This document shows positions 21,120-31,195 of a stretch of 64,000 nucleotides of DNA, piece after piece. The stretch is from NCBI GenBank assembly GCA_024195265.1, contig JAJLRJ010000004.1, positions 1,311,125 through 1,375,124 on the forward strand, written 5' to 3'. The position numbers were made by a program, and so were the translations under genes. The DNA is from Dendrophyllia cribrosa (Eukaryota; Cnidaria; Anthozoa; Scleractinia; Dendrophylliidae). Every line of letters begins with the position of its first letter. The stretch's first letter is position 1. The notes below the pieces were generated by a model. That model was not told where the DNA came from, made no database searches, and was given only the letters and a program-made list of their open reading frames with translations.

Positions 21120-22034
21120 TCATTTATTAGATGTGTAGCGGGCTTCTGATGTCTTATGTAAGATAAGATTTTGTATTTTCTTGGCCCTTCTGGTAAAATT
21201 AGATCTATTAAAGATCTTATGAATTATGAAGTCATAAGATATTCCGCTTGGAAGATGATATCTTATGCGTGAGTAAACATAGTTAATTTGCTTAATTTCG
21301 TCATCGGTTAATCTCTGAGGGGGTTCCCCTAAGATAAAACTCGACAATAGAGTTGTGTGTTTATTGAAATCACTGCGTTTTATTTTTTTTAGAATGTTTC
21401 GTAGAGCGTCAATTGTTAAAAATGATGGATGAACATTTCGTTTTGCCATTTCTTTCCGTATTTCTAATAAAACCTTTTCACTGCCGCTTATGCATTCTAA
21501 AGAATAATTTCCGAGTAACTGATCAAGGCGCCGTTCAAAATTATAATTTATTCTGCATGGTGTTTTAACTTTCATCTCTTCTTTATCGTAAAGGTCTTTA
21601 TGAGAAAAGACAGCTCCGTATATTCTTTCAATGCGGCTACATTCTCTGCAGATAAGTTCTGTTGAATCACACATGAGTGTAAACGAGCCGCCACAGCTTT
21701 GGCACGATTCAATGCTTTTATCTGTTCTGTCTAGAATGATAACAAACTTGTTTTCGCGATATTGTTGGATTAATTCTTGTCTCGCTGACAAACTAAGATC
21801 TTCGAAAATGATTTGAAGTTTTTCTGTTAGTTGTGAGCGGTGAAGCTCTTTTAGGTAGCAGCTTCCATAGAAGCCACACAGCATGACTTGCTTGTGTTTT
21901 ATATCCAAGACATCTAGTTGCGTCTCGTATTCTTTATTTTCATCCATACGTCTAACAATAGACAGTTGCGTGATAATGCGCTCAATATGTCGCGGCTCCG
22001 TCCTGTTTATTTCTGGAAATGACAAAATGTTCAA
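21120..22034 (-). CDS. VLTF3-like viral late transcription factor
   Basis: 304-codon open frame resembling VLTF3-like proteins, which activate late genes in poxviruses and other nucleocytoplasmic large DNA viruses. It shows a zinc ribbon CQSCGGSF (about residue 115) and ELICRECSRIE (about 131), then RINYNFERRLDQLLG, a helical region with ALRNILKKIKRSDFNKH, LGEPPQRLTDDEI and LPSGISYDFIIHKIF, the order and spacing expected of the family. The frame has no ATG at its 5' end: a TAA lies directly upstream and the Harbinger end starts 5 bp away at 22039. The first ATG is at residue 31 (about 21944). Either translation starts there, or the true 5' end was displaced by the transposon. No internal stop or frameshift is seen over the conserved part, in contrast to the nuclease. 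Animal-virus-related; described only. Confidence 0.72.
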   Translation of the reverse strand: MNILSFPEINRTEPRHIERIITQLSIVRRMDENKEYETQLDVLDIKHKQVMLCGFYGSCYLKELHRSQLTEKLQIIFEDLSLSARQELIQQYRENKFVIILDRTDKSIESCQSCGGSFTLMCDSTELICRECSRIERIYGAVFSHKDLYDKEEMKVKTPCRINYNFERRLDQLLGNYSLECISGSEKVLLEIRKEMAKRNVHPSFLTIDALRNILKKIKRSDFNKHTTLLSSFILGEPPQRLTDDEIKQINYVYSRIRYHLPSGISYDFIIHKIFNRSNFTRRAKKIQNLILHKTSEARYTSNK

Positions 22035-22044
22035 TTATACCTTT

Positions 22045-23390
22045 CCGATTTAGCGGAATAGGAATATTATATTCCGCGGAATAGCATTATGTTATTCCGC
22101 AGTATATTCCACGAGTTATCTGTGCAAATTTTTTTCATACTTGTGATAGGAAATAGCAAGAGACCATGCCTGTTGGAAAATATAATTTTTCACAACCTTT
22201 ACCCTATCTCTGGTCGTTTATAACTTTCAATAACTTATGTAAAAAACCTGCTTGGCTTGCATCTCAAAGCACACGTTTTTAGAAGGCTAAGATTGCCAAA
22301 TCTGAACGCTGGAAGTGACCAGTCCATTAATAAAAAGAATATACAGTCTTTCCTCCCCTCCATTTATCAGAGCATCACACGATATAATATATTAGCGCTA
22401 TTATAGATTCGCAATTGCGCACGAATTTTATGACTTCTCACCTCCTCGCGTCGCGTTTACTGATACTCCTGATATTTATCAGCATTGAGAATGTGTGAAA
22501 CATAATCTTTCAGGGCTTTAGTGTTACCGCATTTAACATTTTCGAGGCCGCGATTGCCACCTCGAGGCGGTCACAAAACGTTCGCGCAAAACTAGCTCTG
22601 TCAAACTTTTTTGGGGGTGGTTTGTTCTACATCTGCAAAGGTTTGGTGAATATATCATTTATGTTGTATAGTCAGTATTATTGTTAAAAAAGTTTAAAGG
22701 ATATCGTGTGGAAGGTGCGCTACAAGAATTTCGCACCTTCAGATTCTGTAGTTTTAAAACCAGAACAAGAACAATCAACAAATTTTCGCTTGAATGGCGG
22801 GACAATTTCACTAAAACACCACTACATGTTTGAAAATACTCCATTTCACAGTTGCGTGAAAAGTAATCAAGCACTGTTAGAGACGTGAAACTCGTTAGCA
22901 TTATAATACGACTGATTTACACTTCAAGAGAAGGAGAGGGTTTGTATTATTGCTCGGTCAACATCGGCCTCGGTGTGATGTAGCAGTTTGGGAACTGTGA
23001 ATAGGTCTATTGGCCTGTGGGGGAAAACGAAGCTTTAAAATTACATGCCAAATATCCTATTAAAATCCCTAAGAGATGTATTTAACACAAGGGATGCGAG
23101 GGAGTTGAGAAAGTAAAAAAGATTCAAGAGAAATTAAGCTGGAGTCACTTCAAGCTCTACAAAACATGTACCTACTGAAACAACTTCGGTGTAAAAATTG
23201 CCTGGCATTTTTTGGCAGGTTGGGTAGAGGAAAAATGGGCCGCTTTTAGACACGAGACCCACATAAATTTTGTTATTGTAGACGGGGCTTAAGAAAATGT
23301 CAATAAAACAGTAACGCAAACGGTTAGAACTCAATTTCAAAAAATAGACTTTGCGATGAAAACCATCGAAGGTGGGAAGGGGGATGATCT
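22045..23390. other. Harbinger left subterminal region, non-coding
   Basis: Sequence between the left terminus and the end of the transposase gene. It contains TTCCGCGGAA-type palindromes near 22050-22100 and no convincing coding sequence. Confidence 0.55.
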
Positions 23391-24969
23391 TCATACCAGT
23401 TGGAAGATTCGTCTTCTTCTGTTTGTAAGCATGCCACAGGTAGCTACTACTACAGGCTGGAAGGGGCGCATGTGTCTGAATACTGCAGTGGTAGACGCAT
23501 ATACTTTCATGCGGCTCATAGCGTGCTCGACGCGGACACGAATAGACCGGAGTGCGCGGTTCGCTTCTCGCTGCCGTCTGTTTCGGGCGATCCTCCGTGG
23601 TGTTATAAGGGGAATCCTGTTCGGGTAACCGCCATCTGCTAACAGTCGTCCTCGTCTCGGCAGTGGTCGCGCGCCTCCATAGCCGATGGCGGGCAGCCGG
23701 TTGTAGGTGCCTGCATCATTCAGACGTCCAGGAAATCTACGAAAATTGAAAATGAAATGAGTGCATGCATCTAATCACATCGTTAACACTAAATATTATT
23801 AAAGTGCTGCAGATTTTTTTTTTGTCATGCTGCCCAGGAGCCCGCGAATTACACGACAAAATAGTGCAGCCAACTCTCTCGTTGAAATATATCAGACTGC
23901 AAACAAACATTTTGTTGTCTGTCTTAGAACAATAATTTCATCATCTATCTATTTCATAACTCGAATTATAAACTTCAATGTACAATGTCTCGTTTAAATA
24001 ATCCTTACCCAGCAACGAGTAGAACAATCAAACCATCCGGGTAGTAGTAGAGAGGATTGGTGATTCTGGACCACCCAAAATAAGGCCCCAAAGGCCCGAG
24101 TTACGGCTTCCCACGAGTCATTTCATTCCTCGTGGGAAGCCGTAACTCGGGCCTTTGGGGCCTTATTTTGGGTGGTCCAGAATGCACCAATCCTCTCTAC
24201 TACTTGGGTCAATAACAATTTGTGTGCTCATGAAGTGGCACTTCTTGTCCGCCCGATAAAACTCAGCCTGTCTAGCGCCAGATGGTCTTTGGATTCTGTG
24301 AATAGTAGCGTCGATCGCCCCCACTGCATTCGGAAAACGTGGAAAAGTGTCTAAGAACGTCTGCCATCTTCGTACAGAGTGCCAGGAAATGTATCCCCTG
24401 TAGTGTAAAAACAATATAGGGATAACGTGGTATAGTTTCTCCTGCACAGTGCTTTTGCTAATCATGAATAACCCTGCAAGGACATGTAGCTTAGGATACT
24501 GCCTCAGCCAGATCATGGCCAGGAGGACCCTGTTTGGCACATTCAGTATACAGGCTCGTCTTCTGTTCGTTCTTGGATACCTTGGAGTGTGCCTTGGACG
24601 AGCAACATTATCTCCAATCCTTCTCACAATTGCCTCCAACGACTCAAGTGTCTCTCCAGTGAAGTACCAAAATACCGTCGGGTGCAACGCTTGCAGAATA
24701 CTGACAACATCTCTCCCTTGGTTTCTTGCTCCTCGGGGATATCTTCCAAGCAGTCGCAACAGGAAAGGGTCTGCGTTTGCTGGGTGTCCGTGATTGTCAA
24801 GTATTGAGAGTAAATAAACAGTTGCAAAAAGGAGAGGAGCGATGGTGTGAAACGGGTACTGAGGGGGTGGAAAACTGTGCAGTTGATCCGTGGACAGAAG
24901 TATTGCCAGAAACTGTATGGTTGATAATAAGGACAGCAAAATAAAACTCGGGAATGGAGGGAAATTCAT
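23391..24969 (-). pseudogene. Harbinger (PIF/HARBI1-like) transposase, interrupted by a MITE
   Basis: DDE-type transposase that cuts and pastes the Harbinger element. Two exons: 24969-24009 (containing the MITE) and 23736-23391, joined over a 272-bp intron with donor GTAAGG and acceptor TTTTCGTAG. Exon 1 carries the helix-turn-helix-like region LHVLAGLFMISKSTVQEKLY and the first catalytic D in NAVGAIDATIHRI. Exon 2 carries FPGRLNDAGTY, the second D in LLADGGYPNRIPL and the E in RVRVEHAMSRMK, with 35 residues between second D and E, as the family requires. The only visible lesion is the 163-bp palindrome at 24043-24205, which ends the frame prematurely at 24163. The start is taken as the ATG before NFPPFPSF; a TTG four codons earlier is also in frame. 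Confidence 0.85.
24043..24205. mobile_element. 163-bp palindromic MITE within the transposase coding sequence
   Basis: Arms AGTAGTAGAGAGGATTGGTG and on through GGACCACCCAAAATAAGGCC to CTTCCCACGAG are mirrored almost perfectly around an 11-nt centre. It is flanked by GGGT at 24039-24042 and 24206-24209. Across the flanks the transposase reading runs from IVID directly into DGLIVLLVA once the insert and one GGGT are discounted, which defines the insertion precisely. Confidence 0.85.
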
Positions 24970-24981
24970 GTATGCGACCAA

Positions 24982-25276
24982 CAGACTTCAAACAACAAAT
25001 TTTTATTCATATTAAATTAGACCGTTCTGGACGAATGATTTCTGATCAGCACTGCAGCGCAGTAGTTCAGAATGAAAAAATGTATTTTTCTTTTTATCCA
25101 CCATTTTAATGCCAACAAAAAGAAATGATTCTTGTCAGCGAAATTCTGTCTTAAAGTAATGTAAATATCCTCTACATTTTCAACTATGAAGATTTTGCCA
25201 CGGGCTTGCCTATAAAAAATGATGAGCATTGTATTAAAATAACTCCAGGTCAAGCAGCTGAAGGCGGGTATTTCAA
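24982..25276. other. Harbinger intergenic region, left part
   Basis: Sequence between the transposase start and the nested element; it would hold the divergent promoter of the transposase and Myb genes. It ends in GTATTTCAA (25268-25276), the left copy of the 9-bp duplication. Confidence 0.55.
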
Positions 25277-26149
25277 GAGTAGCACTTTTTGTCGCGGGTC
25301 GCGAGTCGCGACTGAAAGTCGTGGGTGCGGGTGCGGGTGATAAGTGCGGGTGCGGGTAACAGGTGCGGGTGCGGGTAAAAGGTGCGGGTGCGGGTAAAAG
25401 GTGCGGGTAACAAATTATCAAAAAATTAAAATAAAATACCAAAAATTAAAAAGAAAAAAAATACCAAAAACTTACTTCTCCCAAAGCGGAGTTTCGAATT
25501 TTATCGTCCACTAATCATATTAGAAATTTGCAGTGGCATAGCCACAATTAGTGACTCTTCACTATTGTTAACAGATCGAATTACAATGTAAAAATTTTGT
25601 TTTTGTTTCTTTTTGTGTGCGCGGAGAGAGGAAAATCGGAAAACCCGGCGAAGCCTTTGTACAGCGGTATATACATATATATTTTTACCGTTTCGTCATG
25701 TTCAATCGTAATCCGTCGGAAACAAAAGAATAACCGCCAAAATGGGACAAAATAATTTATAAACAAAAGCAATAATTATCAATTTAAAGTGAAAATTCCT
25801 GATAACGTTCAGGCATTTATGCTGAGCCGATTTCAAGGAATCTTCAAAGGAAATACGAGGTTTATTAATATGTACCGTTCAAATTAATAAAGACCTTAAT
25901 ACGAAACCACAACGGCGACACCAACGCAAACGTCACTAAAAAATCAATCCGCAGTTATAAAACTACTTCGCGATTATATAAATCGACAAGTTCAATTTGT
26001 ATAATGTAGCCGAACTACCCGCGTATTGAATTTGTAGAGAAGGCTTCTTTAAAGTTCAGATAGAGAAAGGAAAATTCACAGTCACGTGTTCGCGTTTTCT
26101 TCAAAACCTCGAATTTGGTAATTTCACGTAGTTGTTTTGCAGAGAACGT

Positions 26150-27550
26150 CAGAGAATTGTGCCAAAACGTATACACTAGACTTTCTCAAACGTTCCTCGC
26201 TTCTTATTTCCGGTTCCGGTAGTAGGCCCGTGCTCCCCTCCCACGGCAAGTGTAGATGATGATTCGTCTTGCTTGGAAAAATTCAAGAAAAACCTTATGG
26301 AGGGGTGTACACCCGTATACACCTTTTGTACACCCGAGGGTTCTTACAATATTACAAGGAAATTGCCGGTTTGCTCATCTCTATGTAACAGCGACGTGCA
26401 TTGAAATGGGAGTGAAAAAAATCCATCTGTCCACTGTGAACAGCCGCAAACCCCCTCGGACCGAAAAAGCGCAGCGTGTAAATCGTCTTTACTTATGTCA
26501 ACTTATTTTAAGTAATGCCACATTATTTTCTTTTTCTGCAACTCATGACATAAAAAAATAGTTTTTGGTTGGGATATATGCGTTATCTCCGCAATTATTT
26601 TTTAATTATTTTTTTATCTCCGCAATTATCAGCAGCCATTAATTTAAATGCTTTTTGTCACTCTATATAGTCTGTATGACATTTTCTCTCCTTTGTTCCT
26701 CTGTGCTCTGCAGTCCGAATAGGGCGTCCGCTCAATACACCGAGATATGCAGGATCTTTGCTGTGATAATGTCATGTCACTGTGAACATGTCACTGTCCC
26801 CTTCATGCTAAATCGTGCTATCATTTTTCGCGTTGATTGAATTGCTACAATGAGCGCCGCAAAACGTCTTTTTCTTTCTTTTCACTCTAGTGAGGATAAG
26901 ACACGTCAAATTGAACAAAGGAAACTTGGATTTTATTTTCAGTGGCAAGAGTTTCATTATATTAAAGTGTTCGTTTTATAGTACAGGTCAGGTTTTGACA
27001 ATGAGAAATGACCATTTATTCAATGTAAGTGTCCGCGTCCGCTTTATTGAGGTGTTCACTTAAAGAGAGGCAGTTTTTACGGTTAATCATGGGTTAATAC
27101 GGGAACAAAATTTTGGGACATCGACAATACAGGTTTGACTGTTTTTTTTTTCCTCCACAAAACTTCACTAGTTTCGGGTGTACCGTAAAAAGAAGTTATG
27201 ATTTGATAGTGAACATTGGTCGTTCGTGTCAATGTCGGCGCGGTCGCACGAAGGAATTTGTTATCCTTGGCCGATCCAGTTTTTCACACGGTACTGGCTT
27301 GATCAGCGCCGGGGTCAAAAGGGAAAGAGGGTGCCATGGCAACAGTATGCGTGCACGTGTGCTAAACTTTTATTTATAGTTTTGAATTTCACGGAGTATT
27401 AAACAGTACGAAGAACATTTTCTTTTCCGACAGTTCGCCTAAGCCAGGGCCTAGTTATGAGGATGTTGTTAACTAATGGTTCCAAATCACCCATGCGAAA
27501 CAGCTGGTGGTTGAAGTATCAGGTTGAAGAAACAAAAAAACAACAAAAAA
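26150..27550. other. Loop region of the long-TIR element
   Basis: Single-copy spacer between the two arms. ORFs here (for example 26256-26561) are not recognisable and lack coding signatures. Confidence 0.5.
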
Positions 27551-27822
27551 CAACTACGTGAAATTACCAAATTCAAGGTTTTGAAGAGAACGCGAACACG
27601 TGACTGTGAATTTTCGTTGAAACTCTATCTGAACTTTAAAGAAGCCTTCTCTAAAAATTCAACACGCGGGTAGTTCGGCTACATTATACAAATTGAACTT
27701 GTCGATTTATATAATCGCGAAGTAGTTTTATAACTGCGGATTGATTTTTTTGTGACGTTTGCGTTGGTGTCGCCGTTGTGGTTTCGTATTAAGGTCTTTA
27801 TTAATTTGAACGGTACATATTA

Positions 27823-28687
27823 GGGACCGATCGTTTATTACGTCCCAGGGGGGTGCGGTGGTTTTGAGGGGGGGTATAATTTAAAAACAAGCCCGTTTTA
27901 GGGGGGTAAATTTTTCCCTGGTACTTAACGTGAGACAGGCAACCCATAATCAGGATCTAGCAGTTTGTCCCTGAAAGCTTGTTTATCTGGGGAAGATAAC
28001 TCATTAAAGCATGAATATAGATGGTACGCTTCTTCGAGGTCTAAGTATCCATATCCATACATTAGGTGCTCTAGAACTGCTCTCAGACCTCTGGCTGTAG
28101 AATTCGTCTGTGTCCCGTCTTTTGACCGTAGAAGAACGGACTCCAACAGTAACAAAACTTCGTCATCACTGTGACACTGGAGTGACGATCGCAAGTATTT
28201 CCCTTTGGTTGACTTTGCTCTAACCTCCGACCTTTTCTCCTGCCAACTCAGCGAAACCTTCACTTGAGATACATCTTTGCATGATTTGTAAGTCGCCATA
28301 TTGAATGCCATGTAACCAAGCCTCGTACCCAGGGCCTTATCAACAATACCTACAAGTACTACTGAAATTTATAAAAAAAACGACTGACAATAATTTCATA
28401 CACACTGACGGTCGAGGCCGTCTTGTAAATGGGAGAAAAGATAAAACGAGATGTTCAATATATAAAAGATAAAAAATCTAAAGGAAGGAGAGAATTTTGG
28501 CCTCCTCGCGAATTTGGAGGGGGGGGGGGTAAATTTTTTACACAAGAATTGGGAAGGGGGGGGGGGTATAAATTTTACTTCAACATATTTTGGGGGGTTA
28601 AGTTTTGAAACACTGCACTTTTTTAAAAACCACCGCCCCCCCCCCCCCCCCCCCCCCCCCCCTTGGACGTAATAAATGATCGGTCCC
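27823..28687. mobile_element. 865-bp TIR element with TTA target duplication, nested in the long-TIR element
   Basis: Termini GGGACCGATCGTTTATTACG and the inverse TAATAAATGATCGGTCCC (one to two mismatches) are flanked by TTA at 27820-27822 and 28688-28690. The opposite arm of the host element (near 25855-25890) preserves the unoccupied site, CATATTAATAAACC in the same orientation, proving a 3-bp TTA duplication. That size and sequence fit the PIF/Harbinger-ISL2EU group. G-rich sequence follows the left end and a 28-C run precedes the right end. Confidence 0.88.
27925..28311 (-). CDS. Hypothetical 128-residue ORF carried in the nested element
   Basis: Starts MAFNMATYKSCKDVSQVKVS and ends GLPVSR. 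The second half is helical and leucine-rich (DDEVLLLLESVLLRSKDG, then LEHLMYGYGYLDLEEAYHLY), with composition like real protein rather than random frame. I do not recognise a family. In a short non-autonomous transposon it could be a captured host exon or a relic. It has a proper ATG and no poly-G artefact. Confidence 0.4.
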   Translation of the reverse strand: MAFNMATYKSCKDVSQVKVSLSWQEKRSEVRAKSTKGKYLRSSLQCHSDDEVLLLLESVLLRSKDGTQTNSTARGLRAVLEHLMYGYGYLDLEEAYHLYSCFNELSSPDKQAFRDKLLDPDYGLPVSR

Positions 28688-29384
28688 TTAATAAACCTCG
28701 TATTTCCTTTGAAGATTCCTTGAAATCGGCTCAGCATAAATGCCTGGACGTTATCAGGAATTTTCACTTTAAATTGATAATTATTGCTTTTGTTTATAAA
28801 TTATTTTGTCCCATTTTGGCGGTTATTCTTTTGTTACCGACGGATTACGATTGAACATGACGAAACGGTAAAAATATATATATACCGCTGTGCAAAGGCT
28901 TCGCCGGGTTTTCCGATTTTCCTCTCTCCGCGCACACAAAAAGAAACAAAAACAAAATTTTTACATTGTCATTCGATCTGTTAACAATAGTGAAGAGTCA
29001 CTAATTGTGGCTATGCCACTGCAAATTTCTAATATGATTAGTGGACGATAAAATTCGAAACTCCGCTTTGGGAGAAGTAAGTTTTTGGTATTTTTTTTTC
29101 TTTTTAATTTTTGGTATTTTATTTTAATTTTTTGATAATTTGTTACCCGCGACTTTTACCCGCACCCGCACCTGTTACCCGCACCCGCACTTATCACCCG
29201 CACCCGCACCCACGACTTTCAGTCGCGACTCGCGACCCGCGACAAAAAGTGCTACTCGTATTTCAAATGAGTGTGCATTCAGATAATCAACGGAGCGTGC
29301 CACGTGCCACGTGCAACGTGCTGTGCTGTTCGAATCTGTTTGAGTACGTGCTGTGTTTTTCGAATCTGTTTGAGTTTGTGCGCT

Positions 29385-30528
29385 ATGGCAGAGAGAAAAA
29401 CTAGAAAAGGTTTTACTTCCGTTGAGGACTCCCTCGTACTTCAGGGCGTTAATCTGCACGGGCGCGACTGGCGAAGCGTCTTGTCCTTTATGCGGAAACA
29501 CGCGGACGTTCTTGGGAATGACGTTGCAAGCCAGTACCAATCCGATCAAAACAAGGCATTACAAGAAAGGCTGCGATAACGTGCAAACAAACTCTTAGGC
29601 AACACAAAGCCAAAGCAAGGTGGGAAATCAGTAAATCATTATATAGCAAACTGTATGTAACTGTTGTTAAAGCTATTGTAATTGCACGATTAGGAAGCTC
29701 AGGCAAAAAGCGAAATATTTAAATGGCTCTATTCTTGCTATTATGTGTCCAGAAGAGTGCAAACTAACATTTTTTTACTTGATTATTGCAGGAAAAAATA
29801 ACACTGAGACGTGGGAAATCGAGAGAGAGTACCAGGAAGCGAAGAAAGAGTCTGCCGCCAGTGAGACTGCTGACGAGGAGGGAAGCGAGAACGGTAGAAG
29901 CGTGACGGACTTTTCTGCGGAGGAGTTGGAGGTTCGCGAAGTAGTTGAAGCAATAAAGAAAAGAGAAAGAAAGTACGAGCTGGATGATGCAGACGATGGA
30001 CTGACTACCAGGGCGCAGGTCTTGGAGAAGGTGAAGAGGGCGAGAGAAGAGGAGAAGACGGAAGACAGGTAAGAAGCAGTTTTTGTTAGGCGGGCTAGGT
30101 GATAATGACAATCTTTAAAATTTAAAGTCATGCATAATTAATTTTGCAGCTCATACTGTCTACAAATTAATGGTTTATTTCAAGCGAGACGAGCCTTTGA
30201 ACTTTTTTATTTGACCACCAAAATTATTCCACGTAGACAGTTGCTGTCCGGGCTAGTTTTATAATCAAAAGTTAGAGACACAACGCTCAATTTGTTTCCT
30301 CTTTTTTATCAACCCAGGAAAAGAAAGAAGAGACATAGGGCAACGAGCTCAGCTACCAGTGCAGCCTCAACAAGCTCTAGAGCCGACAGAACATCTAAAT
30401 TAGACAGCATCTTGGAAAAGCTTCCTAGTGTCCTCGAAAGTGCCAACAGGACCGCAGAGCTCCATATGAAAACCCTCCGAAAATGGGAGAGGAAAAATGG
30501 ACTGCTCTCCTCCTCGGAAAGTGATTAA
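29385..30528 (+). pseudogene. Harbinger Myb/SANT-like DNA-binding protein, three exons, stop in exon 1
   Basis: Partner of the Harbinger transposase; Myb-like proteins bind the transposon ends and bring the transposase to DNA. Exon 1 (29385-29619) encodes a Myb/SANT-type domain: KGFTSVEDSLVLQGVNLHGR, then DWRSVLSFMRKHADVLG and NDVASQYQSDQNKALQERLR. Exon 2 (29792-30068) is acidic and charged (KKESAASETADEEGSE, EELEVREVVEAIKKR). Exon 3 (30318-30528) has a basic KRKKRHRA stretch and a C-terminal helix. Phases agree (1, then 2) with acceptors TTATTGCAG and TCAACCCAG and donors GTGGGA and GTAAGA. An in-frame TAA at 29577-29579 interrupts exon 1, so the copy is probably inactive. It is transcribed away from the transposase. 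Confidence 0.72.
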
Positions 30529-31195
30529 ACAAGAACACGGAGACGGCCGATAGTGCTTTAATAAAGTTTTGTTGACCTTTGTTGAAAATATCTTTACATT
30601 CACTCTTGCAATTTAATAGTAAATGTAATTATAATTTACTTATAAACTAAATGAAGAGGTTTTAGAGGATATAGCGTGAAACTGGGAAATTTTCTTTAAA
30701 GTATCGCGCGAGAACCTCGTGACGAAAATAGGCGTGCTAAAGTAACAATGCTACCGTGACTACTTTTCTTGCGACTGTTTAGTCACCACCTCCGTTGTAT
30801 ACCATAGTTCTTTTCTAACGGGTCACACAAAAAGTACTAAAAGCTATCTGTTTTCGGGCACATTTATATTCGTACGTTTCGACACCTTATGAGCACCCAA
30901 CTTCTGGTGTAAAACTGACCCATCAATGCGTGACAGATGTCAGCGCGCGCACTGACAATTCTATAGAGCCACGTACCAAATGTAACTTTTTTCTACTTTT
31001 TTTTGAGAAAGTGCTCGCTGTATTATTTGAAATGCTTATCTTTACAAAATCGTGTCATAAGGCAGTTTTGTTATTTCTTAACACAATCACTCACTGAAAC
31101 CACAGAATGGCAAATTTCATTCACTGTGCTGAGCGGAATATGACCGCGGGATATAATATGCCTATTCCGCCTATATTCCGCTAAATCGGAAAGGT
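30529..31195. other. Harbinger right subterminal region
   Basis: No coding sequence. It contains the right terminus and GCGGAATA repeats around 31130-31190. Confidence 0.55.

Larger units (their letters stand above)
25277..29257. mobile_element. Long-TIR element (Mutator/foldback-like) with 9-bp target duplication
   Basis: Ends GAGTAGCACTTTTTGTCGCG (left) and CGCGACAAAAAGTGCTACTC (right) are inverted, and the arms remain complementary for about 870 bp (25277 to about 26150; about 27550-29257 excluding the nested insert). Just inside the ends are GGTGCGGGTGCGGGT-type tandem repeats. GTATTTCAA at 25268-25276 and 29258-29266 is an exact 9-bp target duplication, the size typical of Mutator-like elements. 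The 1.4-kb middle (about 26150-27550) encodes no recognisable transposase, so this is a non-autonomous element. Confidence 0.85.
22039..31195. mobile_element. Harbinger-type DNA transposon, 9.2 kb with nested insertions
   Basis: The left terminus ACCTTTCCGATTTAGCGGAA at 22039 is the inverse of TTCCGCTAAATCGGAAAGGT ending at 31195; subterminal sequences are rich in TTCCGC/GCGGAA palindromes. Between them lie a minus-strand DDE transposase and a divergent plus-strand Myb-like gene, the standard PIF/Harbinger gene pair. The flanks (ATTAT left, CTAAT right) do not give a clean 3-bp TWA duplication. Without the nested element at 25277-29257 the transposon would be about 5.2 kb, with roughly 0.4 kb between the two start codons. 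Confidence 0.82.

Noticed and set aside
1..22034. Polymerase B at 1-1815 and the virus-like cluster at 18-22 kb as one element
   Set aside because: They are 16 kb apart with host exons between, the polymerase is far more decayed, and no shared termini were found.
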